64,000 bases of DNA. Origin: Bacteroidales bacterium. GTDB lineage: Bacteria; Bacteroidota; Bacteroidia; Bacteroidales; UBA932. A program made the translations under genes and the position numbers. Of the stretch, positions 42,741-51,073 are shown in pieces. The DNA lies in NCBI GenBank assembly GCA_017962235.1, contig JAGCVS010000005.1, forward strand, positions 1 through 64,000. Direction: 5' to 3'. A model generated the notes under the pieces. It saw nothing but the letters and a program-made list of their open reading frames with translations, was not told the origin of the DNA and did not search any database. Each line of letters opens with the position of its first letter. The stretch's first letter is position 1.

Positions 42741-44366
42741 ATGAGAAAATCCTTCTTTTTTGTGGTTGCAGCGGTATGCTGCTGTATGTTTATTGCCGGT
42801 TGCAACGGCTCTTCCAAAGTTCCCGAGCTGGATTATGAGGCGCTGAACGCGCAGGCTCTGGAGGAGTATCTGCAGCCCGTGCACCCCGGTGTACGCGGCG
42901 AGGTCCCCTTCTGGAACAAATTCTCTACCAAGTATATCTACGCTCCCGTTATCGATTTTGACGATGTAGAGAACGCTGTGGGCTATACATACACCGCAGA
43001 GGCCGGCGGGCAGTTCTTTGTGTTTGGAAGCGAGAGCCCCCGCACCGCCCTGAGTGAGATCTGGAACGACATTCCGGTGGGTCCCGTGACTCTTACCGTG
43101 CAGGCATACGACGGACAGGGAGAGCATCTGGGCGAGCCTCAGAGCCGCACATTTGAGAAGGACAACCCTTTCTGCGGCCCCTACGACCCCGCGCCCAGAG
43201 GCTACCGCGAAGCCGCGATAATGACTGCCAAGGCACTGCATGACAGTCCGCTGGGTCGGAGCTGGGTGGCCGGTGGCAAACCCGATACAATCTATTATTA
43301 CAACTGCTACCCCTGCAAGATCTGGAGCGGTATAGCCCAGACCGAGTGCTTCCTTGCCCGCGAGGTGCCCGAATATTACGATGCGGCGCTGCAGATTGCC
43401 CGCAATGCCTGCGACGGCCTCATCGCCTTCTCACAGCCGGAAGATGCGCCGCTGGCCTTTTTCCCTCCCACATACTACTACGCAGACGGCTGGGAAGAGA
43501 AATCCAGCGTACTCCGCTTTAACAAGGGCAAGACCATGTTCCTGGAGGCCACTTATGCAGCAAACGCCCTGCTGGACCTCTACGACCTTACACAAGAGCA
43601 GAAGTACTTTGACCATGCGGTGGGTATTGCCAAGACCTATCAGAAACTCCAGGCAGAAGACGGTTCCTGGCCCGTTAAGGTGCTCTACGAGACGGCGGAA
43701 CCTGTGAACGGCGCCCGCTGCCTTCCGGCAGACATCCTTATGCTGGCCAACCGCCTCAAGGTGAAATACGGTGTGGAAGGCTTTGAAGAAATGGTGGAGA
43801 AAGGTGAGAAATGGATGTGGGACAACACCATCTCCGGTTTCAATTTTGACGGACAGTTCGAGGATGTGCCCATCGAGGACAAGGTTCCCTACCAGAACCT
43901 CACCCACTGCACCGCCGGCGACTGCATGGAGTATCTGATGACCAAGCCCGAACAGAGCGAGAAAGACCTCAAAGCCTGCTGGGAGATTGCCCGCTGGGCA
44001 GAGGACCAGTTCACCCGCTGGCACTCCGAGATAGAGTACGAGGCTAACGCCCTCAGCGCCGTGGACAGCGTATTCTCATCTCCCTTCGTGTTTGAGCAGT
44101 ACTCCTGGAGGAACCCTGTGGATGCCAGCATCGCCAAGGTTGCCAACAACTTTATGCATCTCTACAACAAAACTGGCGACAAGCTCTGCCTGGCAAAGGC
44201 CAAGGCTCTGGTGGAGACCCTGATCAAGATTCAGGATCCCGAGACCGGCACCATGCCCACCATGCCCAACAGCGAAACCAAGTATTCCCAGGACGACATC
44301 TGGGCCAACTGCGTATACTACAGCATAGGAACCCTGATGAGAATGTCTGAAATATATGAAAATTAG
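42741..44366 (+). CDS. Toroid-like lipoprotein, paralogue 3 of 3
   Basis: A 541-residue lipoprotein (lipobox MFIAGC, Cys19) of the same family as the genes at 15420 and 17076, with the shared QPVHPGVRGEVPFWN block, DGSWPVKV, FNFDGQFEDV, and AKAKALVETLIKIQDP. It seems closer to paralogue 1 than paralogue 2 in its N-terminal domain (e.g. GEPQSRxFExDNPF and YDPAPRxYREAAxM). It has its own promoter. Its 3' end overlaps the next gene by 11 nt in another frame. The substrate is unknown. Confidence 0.7.
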   Translation: MRKSFFFVVAAVCCCMFIAGCNGSSKVPELDYEALNAQALEEYLQPVHPGVRGEVPFWNKFSTKYIYAPVIDFDDVENAVGYTYTAEAGGQFFVFGSESPRTALSEIWNDIPVGPVTLTVQAYDGQGEHLGEPQSRTFEKDNPFCGPYDPAPRGYREAAIMTAKALHDSPLGRSWVAGGKPDTIYYYNCYPCKIWSGIAQTECFLAREVPEYYDAALQIARNACDGLIAFSQPEDAPLAFFPPTYYYADGWEEKSSVLRFNKGKTMFLEATYAANALLDLYDLTQEQKYFDHAVGIAKTYQKLQAEDGSWPVKVLYETAEPVNGARCLPADILMLANRLKVKYGVEGFEEMVEKGEKWMWDNTISGFNFDGQFEDVPIEDKVPYQNLTHCTAGDCMEYLMTKPEQSEKDLKACWEIARWAEDQFTRWHSEIEYEANALSAVDSVFSSPFVFEQYSWRNPVDASIAKVANNFMHLYNKTGDKLCLAKAKALVETLIKIQDPETGTMPTMPNSETKYSQDDIWANCVYYSIGTLMRMSEIYEN

Positions 44367-45624
44367 TCTGCGCATCATAACACTTGCGGCGGCACTGCTG
44401 CTCTCGTTTGGCCTGAAGGCTCAGGTCACTGTGGCCGATCCCGCCCGCCGCGGGATGGATCCGGAGCGCCTGTCGCGCCTGGACGATGTGATTGAGGAGT
44501 GCATCGCAGAGGGGAACATCCCCGGCGCCGTGGTCAGCGTAGTGCGCAACAACAGCATCGTCTATCTCAAGGCCTACGGCAACAAGTCTCTGGTTCCAAA
44601 AGTGGAACCCATGACTGTGGAAACCATTTTCGACCTCGCCTCGCTTAGCAAGTGCGTGGGCACCACCCTGGCTGCGATGCAGCTGATAGAAGGGGCGTAC
44701 ATCCGCCTGACAGACCCTGTAAAGAAGTATATCCCTGAGTTCAAGCCGTGGGTTGACCCCGCAACCGGGGAGAAAGTGGATATAATTATCCGCGACCTGA
44801 TGACCCACTCTTCCGGCATAGATGCGTATTACGATGCCGACAAGCTGGTAAAACGTTTCGGCACCAACCAGCCCGACTCCCTGATGCGGGTCATCGCCAC
44901 TGAGGCGGGACGCAACTTCCGCCCCGGCACCGACTTCCTGTACAGCTGCCTGAACTTCATAACCCTGCAGAACATCATCCAGAAGGTTACAGGGCAGAAG
45001 CTGTGCGACTACGTGCAGGAGCACATCTTTGACCCGATGGGACTGCGTCACACCTGCTATTTCCCCCTTGCAGACGATTGCCTCACGCCACTCGCACACC
45101 AGGAGTTGCTGCCGCTGGTGGCGCCCACAGAGATGCAGGCAAACGGCAAGCCGCTTATCGGCGCGGTGCATGACCCGCTGGCGCGTCTGGGTGGCGGCGG
45201 CAATTCAGGCAACGCCGGCGTTTTCTCAGATGCGATGGACCTCTCCCGCATCTGCATGATGATTATGGGGCGCGGGCACTTGTATGAAGACAAGTTCAAC
45301 GGCTATCCGGTGCCGGCGCAGAGGATTCTCAGCGCCTCTGCAGTGCGCACCATGGTAGCCATTCCGCCGGAAAACGACCCCAAGGTGGGACGTGCACTTG
45401 GCTGGGACAAGAAAAGCGAGCACAGCAGCCCGCGCGGCGATTTGTTCAACCCCGAGACCACCATCATGCACACCGGATATACCGGCACCACCCTGTTGAT
45501 TGATATGCAGACCCGAACCGCGATTGTGCTGCTCACAAACCGCGTCCACCCCACAGACGACGGCCTGGTTGGCCCTCTGCGCAGCAAAGTAGCCAACATC
45601 GTGGCCGGATCGATTATTCAGTAA
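44356..45624 (+). CDS. Exported serine hydrolase, beta-lactamase/PBP4* family
   Basis: A 422-residue protein with a signal peptide (~1-22, ending GLKAQ). The active-site SxxK motif is in LASLSKCVGTT. The second motif, usually Tyr-x-Asn, appears as FLYSCLNF, and the third is HTGYTGTT. Related Bacteroidetes proteins act as esterases, D-aminopeptidases or DD-peptidases; in glycan loci they may remove ester groups, which would be a reasonable role here. It overlaps the toroid gene by 11 nt and converges on the Bat operon with only 2 nt between stops. Confidence 0.85.
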   Translation: MKISLRIITLAAALLLSFGLKAQVTVADPARRGMDPERLSRLDDVIEECIAEGNIPGAVVSVVRNNSIVYLKAYGNKSLVPKVEPMTVETIFDLASLSKCVGTTLAAMQLIEGAYIRLTDPVKKYIPEFKPWVDPATGEKVDIIIRDLMTHSSGIDAYYDADKLVKRFGTNQPDSLMRVIATEAGRNFRPGTDFLYSCLNFITLQNIIQKVTGQKLCDYVQEHIFDPMGLRHTCYFPLADDCLTPLAHQELLPLVAPTEMQANGKPLIGAVHDPLARLGGGGNSGNAGVFSDAMDLSRICMMIMGRGHLYEDKFNGYPVPAQRILSASAVRTMVAIPPENDPKVGRALGWDKKSEHSSPRGDLFNPETTIMHTGYTGTTLLIDMQTRTAIVLLTNRVHPTDDGLVGPLRSKVANIVAGSIIQ

Positions 45625-45626
45625 GA

Positions 45627-48251
45627 TTAAATAACCTCAACGTCGGCGGAGGGCATCCAGCCCTGACGGCCGTCGGAGATTTCTACCTTGAACCATGTGC
45701 CAAGGCGGTCCAGGATTTCTACCTTTGTCCCCTCGTGAAGTATGAAGAGCGACTTGCCCTCCTCTCCGGGCGAGCTCTTTACAGACGATACGGGGAGCAT
45801 CACGATGCCCTCATCCTCACTCAACACGTCGTGGCGTTCGCTGAGCGAGAAAATGTAGGCCGATATCATCAGTACGAAGAGCACGCACGCCATAATGAAT
45901 GCGAAGCGGCGCCACCCTATGCTGCGGAAGTATCTGAAGCCCAGCATGCAGAGCGCCACCAGGGTCATCAGCACCAGCGCCGCCCACGCCCAGGCATTGC
46001 TGGAAAGCAGGTATTTGATGTCGCGCACCCATTTTACCAGGATGAACTCCGGCACCACCTCTATGCGGTCCAGCACAGATTCGCGGGCGATGCCCAGGTT
46101 GAACTTTGCATCGGCGTTTGAAGGGTTCAGCTTGAGAGCACGCTCGAAATAGAGAATCGCCTCTCCCAGCTGCCCCGTCTTGTAATACGCATTGGCGATA
46201 TTGTAGCACAACCGGTCTGAGGTAAGCCCCTGCTGCTCTATTTGCAGATACTTGTCAAGGGCATCCTGCCACTGTCCTGCGGCATAATCTGCCGCAGCAT
46301 CTTCCCAGAGGGTGTCATCTGCAGCGAATGCGCTGAAACCGACCAGAAGCGCCGCAATCACGGTAGCGACCTTCTTTGCTGTGCGGGCGCTGCGTTTCAC
46401 GCCGCTCTCAATGGCCGTAATGGTCTCCAGGGCGTCGCGGTACTGGTATTCCATCTGCTCCGGAGTGTAATCTGGAGCATAGCGAGCCTGCTCGCATGTG
46501 GATATGATATTCATAAGACGGTCCGTTACATCCTGAGGCACGCCGCGGGATGCGAGCGCCTCGCTGATATTGTCTTTGCTGAGGTCTGATACGGGCATGG
46601 TGAGTTTGTCGCTCACATAGCCCATCACAGCCTTGTGCAACTCTTCGTAATAAGCTCCCACGAGTCCCTGCTGCAGATATCCCTTGCTGCGGCGCAGACG
46701 CTCCGTGGCCATCTTGTTAGCCCTGCGGTTGCGGGTGCCGGCCACATCGGCCATCATCTTGCGGCGGCGGTTGATTATCGCGCAGAGGATAAAGAACAGC
46801 GCCACTATCGCCGCCAGAATAGCGTAGAACGGCCATGATGTCACAAAGAAGCGCCCCTTGGGCACGAGACCCGCACCGCCGGTGGCGATATAGCGGATGT
46901 CGCTGCCTATGTTGCGCACGCTCTGGCGCACACCGCCGGCCACGCCGCCACCATCTACCACCTCAACGCCGTCGGAAGATACCTTTATGGTAACCTCAGG
47001 AGCCTGAGTGGTGACATACGCGCCCTTTGAGATATCGTAATAGCTATACTTTATCGGGCCGATGGTGAAATCGCCATAGCTGCGGGCGATGAAGGGGTAC
47101 TCGAAGACCTTGCTGCCGCCGGTGCCGTTGGCCTCCGTGCGGTCTGTGGTCTTCACGTCGTATACGTCAAAATCGGTGGGGAAATCTATCTTGGGCGCGG
47201 AGAGCATGGTAACGTTACCCTTGCCGCTCACGGTGACAATCAGGGAAGATGCTTCGTTGGCCGCGATGGAGTCGTTGGCGAACCGGGCGGTGATGTTGAA
47301 CTGCCCCACTCCGCCGCCGAAAGAGGCGGGGGCGCCGGAGGGAAGCGGCTTCACCTGGAAGTTGATGGTGGGGGTCACCACCCGCTTGCGAACCGTCTGG
47401 TAGCTGTCAAAGAAATCGTCGAAGATAGAGCGGGAGCGCCCCTGGCTGGAGCGCACACGCACCTGACATACGGTCTCAGCCGGCTCTATCACAATGGTGC
47501 CCTCCTGCTGGGGAATCAGCATGTAGCGGCGTATCACGGCGGTGTTGTATATCTTGCCGTTTATGTTCTCGCGGTTGAGTTCCAGGTTGCTGGGGGCGTA
47601 GGTCTCCTTGCTCCAGAAGCCGTTGAAGGTGGGGAGCTTGAAATCCTCGAAACCGGTGATATCGGCACGGGTATAGAGCTTGAGCACGGCCGTCACGGGC
47701 TCGCCCTTCACTGCAGTAGTCTTGCTCAGATTAAGCCTCATGAAGATATCCTCGTTGGATACCGTGCCGGTGATTGCGGGATCGGACTGACTGCTTTGGC
47801 TGCCGCCCTGGGATGCGGAACCGCCCTGGCTCTGGGAGCCCTGGCTGCTCTGTCCGCCCTGATTTGCCGCAGGGTCGGGTTCGCCTTCAACAACCTCAAT
47901 TGTGGCGGAGTTGCTGGTGCACTGTTTGCCACCCACCTTGCAGGTGGCAGCGGGGATAGTATAGGTACCTTTCGCATCTGCAGAGAGCAGATAGGTATAG
48001 CTGGTGGTATGGCTGGACTCGCGCTTGCCGTTCACTATGGTAATGGAGCTGGAAGAGCCCTTCTGCGGACCCCACATAAGTGTGAGTCCTGCGGGGGCCT
48101 CCCACTCAAAATCGGACACGTTACCGTCTGCGGTAAAAACCACCCTGAACGGCTCGCCGGCGGCCACCACGTTGGGGGCCTCCATAGTGAGAGTCTGGGC
48201 GCAGAGCGCCGCAGAAACAAACATCAGCAATAGCGTAAGGTATCTTTTCAT
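45627..48251 (-). CDS. batD: BatD-BatE fusion protein (aerotolerance operon)
   Basis: An 874-residue membrane protein. After a signal peptide, the N-terminal ~430 residues are the BatD/oxygen-tolerance beta-domains, with a Ser/Gln/Gly-rich linker (~128-160). A membrane segment near 475-495 and a helical cytoplasmic region follow. A second export-like hydrophobic stretch (VIAALLVGFSAFAADD) starts a BatE-like part with TPR repeats (~660-740), two more membrane segments and a C-terminal SH3b domain (ILDRLGTWFKVEISDGRQGWMP). BatD and BatE are often separate genes, so this is a fusion. It is the last gene of the operon. Confidence 0.82.
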   Translation of the reverse strand: MKRYLTLLLMFVSAALCAQTLTMEAPNVVAAGEPFRVVFTADGNVSDFEWEAPAGLTLMWGPQKGSSSSITIVNGKRESSHTTSYTYLLSADAKGTYTIPAATCKVGGKQCTSNSATIEVVEGEPDPAANQGGQSSQGSQSQGGSASQGGSQSSQSDPAITGTVSNEDIFMRLNLSKTTAVKGEPVTAVLKLYTRADITGFEDFKLPTFNGFWSKETYAPSNLELNRENINGKIYNTAVIRRYMLIPQQEGTIVIEPAETVCQVRVRSSQGRSRSIFDDFFDSYQTVRKRVVTPTINFQVKPLPSGAPASFGGGVGQFNITARFANDSIAANEASSLIVTVSGKGNVTMLSAPKIDFPTDFDVYDVKTTDRTEANGTGGSKVFEYPFIARSYGDFTIGPIKYSYYDISKGAYVTTQAPEVTIKVSSDGVEVVDGGGVAGGVRQSVRNIGSDIRYIATGGAGLVPKGRFFVTSWPFYAILAAIVALFFILCAIINRRRKMMADVAGTRNRRANKMATERLRRSKGYLQQGLVGAYYEELHKAVMGYVSDKLTMPVSDLSKDNISEALASRGVPQDVTDRLMNIISTCEQARYAPDYTPEQMEYQYRDALETITAIESGVKRSARTAKKVATVIAALLVGFSAFAADDTLWEDAAADYAAGQWQDALDKYLQIEQQGLTSDRLCYNIANAYYKTGQLGEAILYFERALKLNPSNADAKFNLGIARESVLDRIEVVPEFILVKWVRDIKYLLSSNAWAWAALVLMTLVALCMLGFRYFRSIGWRRFAFIMACVLFVLMISAYIFSLSERHDVLSEDEGIVMLPVSSVKSSPGEEGKSLFILHEGTKVEILDRLGTWFKVEISDGRQGWMPSADVEVI

Positions 48252-48276
48252 AACTCTCTGTCGGTTTTTCGCGGAC

Positions 48277-49074
48277 CTACCAGTTCTTCTCTTTCTTGCG
48301 GGACTTCATGGCCGCCGCCTTCTCTTTGTTCACCTTGTCCTGGGTCTCATTTTCCTTGGCCTGGATAGCCTGCAGCATCTGTTCCGCCGCCTCGGGACTT
48401 ATCTTGGGCTGCGGCTGGTCCTGCTGGGGAGGCTGCTGGTCCTGATTGTCGTCCTGATTCTGATTCTGGTCTTTGTTCTGATCCTGCTGGTCGTCTTTCT
48501 GATCCTGGTCTTTATTCTGGTCGTTCTGGTTATCCTGCTGGTCCTGGTTGTCTTTGTTGTCCTGGTTATCCTTGTTCTGGTCGTTGTTCTGCTGATTGTC
48601 CTGATTCTGATGATTCTGCTGGTTTTGCTGATCTTGCTGCTCCTTCTCAAGCATCTTCTGGGCATAGGCCAAGTTGCTCTTCGCATCCATGTCGCCCGGA
48701 TTCAGCCTCAGGGAGCTCTTGAACGCCTCTATCGCCTCGCTCCAGCGCCTCTGCTGCAGGTATATGTCGCCGGCATTAAAGTATGCATCGGCCGCGCGGG
48801 GACTCTTTGCAAGACTGTCCAGAGCCGCCTTGCTGTATTTCTCCGCCTCCTGATAGTTCTCCAGCTTGTAGAGGTCGTTGGCAAGGTTGTAGCGCGCCGC
48901 CACGGATGTGGAATCCTTGAGCAACGCCTTCTTGTAATCTATCTCCGCCTTCGCAAAATCGTTCTTTCGGAAGGCGCGGTTGCCGCTGCGAACTTCGTGC
49001 CTGTCTGTCTGGGCAGACAGCGACACGCTGCAGAACGCAATCAGCAATATGGAAACTATCAACCTTTTCATCAT
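48277..49074 (-). CDS. batC: BatC-like TPR protein with Gln/Asn/Asp-rich tract
   Basis: A 265-residue exported protein (signal peptide ending SVSLSAQ) with TPR repeats (~28-140: AARYNLANDLYKLENYQEAEKYSKAALDSLAK...). A very polar low-complexity tract of Gln, Asn, Asp and Lys follows (~145-224), then a basic C-terminus. BatC is thought to scaffold the BatA/BatB complex. The ATG overlaps the batB stop by 4 nt. Confidence 0.85.
   Translation of the reverse strand: MMKRLIVSILLIAFCSVSLSAQTDRHEVRSGNRAFRKNDFAKAEIDYKKALLKDSTSVAARYNLANDLYKLENYQEAEKYSKAALDSLAKSPRAADAYFNAGDIYLQQRRWSEAIEAFKSSLRLNPGDMDAKSNLAYAQKMLEKEQQDQQNQQNHQNQDNQQNNDQNKDNQDNKDNQDQQDNQNDQNKDQDQKDDQQDQNKDQNQNQDDNQDQQPPQQDQPQPKISPEAAEQMLQAIQAKENETQDKVNKEKAAAMKSRKKEKNW
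48403..48642 (-). repeat. Low-complexity CAG/AAC/GAC-type tract encoding the Q/N/D region
   Basis: About 240 bp of imperfect repeats encode 80 residues of almost only Gln, Asn, Asp and Lys in BatC. Such tracts vary in length between strains by slippage, and assemblies may collapse or expand them. Confidence 0.7.
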
Positions 49075-50084
49075 GACTCCTCCTGTTTGAACAGCTGGCG
49101 ACGGTTGCGACGCGACCCAACCAGCATCTCCATAATAAAGAACAGCAGCGCTATGCCAAAGAAATACATATACTGCTCGTCAAAATCTTCGAACACCACC
49201 GATTTGAACTTGGAGGCATCGATAGAGCGGATATTGTCTATTATCGGGTTCAGGCCGAACTCGCCGGCGGCGGCGCGGACATATTCACCGTTGCCTGCTG
49301 AGGCAATCTCCCGCAGCGTCTTCTCGTCCAGACGGGTCACCACAATGTTGCCGTCCTTGTCGCGCAGCATGTCGCCGCCCATGGGGATGGGTTCACCCTT
49401 GAGGCTGCCCACGCCGATGCAGTAGATGCGTATCCCCTCTTCCGCTATCGATTCCGCCGTCTCAAGCACGTTGCCTTCGTGGTCTTCGGCATCGGAGATA
49501 AGGATTATGGCGCGGCTCTTCTCGCTCTGAGTGCTGAAGCTGCGCGCTGCAGTCATCAGGGCGTCTGCGGTGGCAGTACCCTGGATGGGTATTGAGCCGG
49601 GCTCTATGCTGCCCAGAAACGCCTTGGCAGAGACATAATCTGTGGTGATGGGGAGCTGTACAAAGCTCTCTCCCGCAAATATCACCAGACCTATGCGGTC
49701 GCCGGCCAGCTTGTCCACAAGGCGCGAAATGGCCAGTTTTGCCCGCTCCAGACGGTTGGGGGAATAATCCTGCGCCAGCATGGAGTTGGATACGTCCAGC
49801 GCTATCATTATTTCCACGCCGCTGGTCTCTTTCTCCTGCAGACGGGCTCCCAACTGCGGACGGGAAAGACCCAGCACAAAGAAGAAGAACGCCAGCGAGA
49901 AGAAGGTCACCTTGAGCCACCCTTTGGCGGGGGAGACGTCCGGCATGAGCCGCGAAACCAGCTCGGGGTCGCCCAGACGCGCAGCGCGTGCCTTCTGCCC
50001 CTTGCGATACCACCAATACCCCAGGAAAAAGAGGGGTATGAGCAGCAACAGCAATAGATATTCAGATTGAGCTATATGCAACAT
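49071..50084 (-). CDS. batB: BatB-like VWA-domain membrane protein
   Basis: A 337-residue protein with two N-terminal membrane segments (LLLLLIPLFFLGYWW; VTFFSLAFFFFVLGL), a von Willebrand A domain and a C-terminal membrane segment (YFFGIALLFFIMEML). The metal-binding MIDAS is ALDVSNSMLAQDYSPNR, completed by conserved Thr and Asp (ILISDAEDHEG). It is 1 nt downstream of batA. It likely forms a periplasmic-facing complex with BatA and BatC, made active by the MoxR ATPase. Its exact role in Bacteroidales stress tolerance is not settled. Confidence 0.9.
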   Translation of the reverse strand: MLHIAQSEYLLLLLLIPLFFLGYWWYRKGQKARAARLGDPELVSRLMPDVSPAKGWLKVTFFSLAFFFFVLGLSRPQLGARLQEKETSGVEIMIALDVSNSMLAQDYSPNRLERAKLAISRLVDKLAGDRIGLVIFAGESFVQLPITTDYVSAKAFLGSIEPGSIPIQGTATADALMTAARSFSTQSEKSRAIILISDAEDHEGNVLETAESIAEEGIRIYCIGVGSLKGEPIPMGGDMLRDKDGNIVVTRLDEKTLREIASAGNGEYVRAAAGEFGLNPIIDNIRSIDASKFKSVVFEDFDEQYMYFFGIALLFFIMEMLVGSRRNRRQLFKQEES

Positions 50085-50085
50085 C

Positions 50086-51072
50086 TTAAGGCAACTTCTT
50101 AATAATCACAAACTTGAATAACAATTCAAGAAGCAGGAGCACCAGCGCCCAGATGGCGAATGTCATAAACCTCTCGGAATACACCGGGAAGCTGTCCACC
50201 GTGGTGCGGTTCTTCTCCATCTTGTTTATCTCGCCGTAAATCTCCATCAGCTTGGTATTGTCCGTAGCGCGGAAATACTTGCCGCCGGTGGTCTCGGCTA
50301 TCTTCTGCAGCAGTTCTTCATCTATCTCCACCTTCATGTTCTGCACCTGGATGCCCCATGGGGTCTGCACCGGATAAGGCGCCTCGCCCTTGGCTCCCAC
50401 ACCAATAGTGTACACGCGGATGCCGTAGGTCTTGGCTATCTCAGCCGCCGTCTCGGGGGCAATCTCGCCGCGGTTGTTCACACCGTCGGTGAGCAATATA
50501 ATCACCCTGCTCTTCGCGTCCGAATCCTTCAGGCGCGCCACCGCGGTGGCCAAACCGTTGCCAATTGCGGTGCCGTCTTCAATCAGGCCCGTCTGCACCT
50601 CCTTCATCATGTTGATAAGGGTGATGCGGTCTGTGGTAACGGGGCACTGGGTATAACTCTCGCCCGCAAACACCACAATACCGATGCGGTCAGTAGGGCG
50701 GCTGGCTATGAATTCTATGGCGATATCCTTGGCAGCACCTATACGGTCCGGCTTGAAGTCGCGGGCCAGCATGGATGTGGAGACGTCCATGTCCAGCACT
50801 ATGTCGATGCCCTCCGTATCCACCTTCTCCAGATTCTTGGAGTCGCGCGGACGGGCGATGGCCACAATCAGCAGCGCGAGCGCCGCCAGACGCAGCACAA
50901 ACGGCACGTGGCGCACGGCACGCATCAGCCAGGAAGGCTTATAGTTCCACTGCCTCAGGTTGGATACCTGCAGCGCGGGGGCGCGTCCCTTCAGCTCCCT
51001 GTAGATGTACAGGGCCGCCAGCGGTACCAGCAGCAGCTCCAGCCAGAGCAGTTTGGGGTATTCAAAAAACAT
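50086..51072 (-). CDS. batA: BatA-like VWA-domain membrane protein
   Basis: A 328-residue protein with two N-terminal membrane segments, a VWA domain and a C-terminal segment (FMTFAIWALVLLLLELLFKFVII). The MIDAS is VLDMDVSTSMLARDFKPDR, with TDRIGIVVFAGESYTQCPVTTD and LTDGVNNRGEIAP also present. Its layout is close to BatB, reflecting an old duplication. It is separated by one base from each neighbour, so translation is probably coupled. Confidence 0.9.
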   Translation of the reverse strand: MFFEYPKLLWLELLLVPLAALYIYRELKGRAPALQVSNLRQWNYKPSWLMRAVRHVPFVLRLAALALLIVAIARPRDSKNLEKVDTEGIDIVLDMDVSTSMLARDFKPDRIGAAKDIAIEFIASRPTDRIGIVVFAGESYTQCPVTTDRITLINMMKEVQTGLIEDGTAIGNGLATAVARLKDSDAKSRVIILLTDGVNNRGEIAPETAAEIAKTYGIRVYTIGVGAKGEAPYPVQTPWGIQVQNMKVEIDEELLQKIAETTGGKYFRATDNTKLMEIYGEINKMEKNRTTVDSFPVYSERFMTFAIWALVLLLLELLFKFVIIKKLP

Positions 51073-51073
51073 G

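Larger units (their letters stand above)
15420..45624. other. Predicted GalNAc-glycan utilisation locus (PUL-like)
   Basis: This region holds 21 genes: alpha-GalNAc-active glycosidase families (GH109, GH36-type), a SusC/SusD pair, a DeoR/AgaR-like regulator, AgaS, KbaZ, a PfkB kinase, a DMT permease and many lipoproteins. The organisation is a divergent pair of operons around the regulator with flanking paralogues. Assignment to GalNAc rests on the combination GH109 + AgaS + KbaZ and is an inference. Confidence 0.65.

Noticed and set aside
48004..49425. Open frame opposite batC and batB with long Leu/Val/Ile runs
   Set aside because: The hydrophobic runs are the complement of the Gln/Asn/Asp tract of BatC, not a membrane protein.
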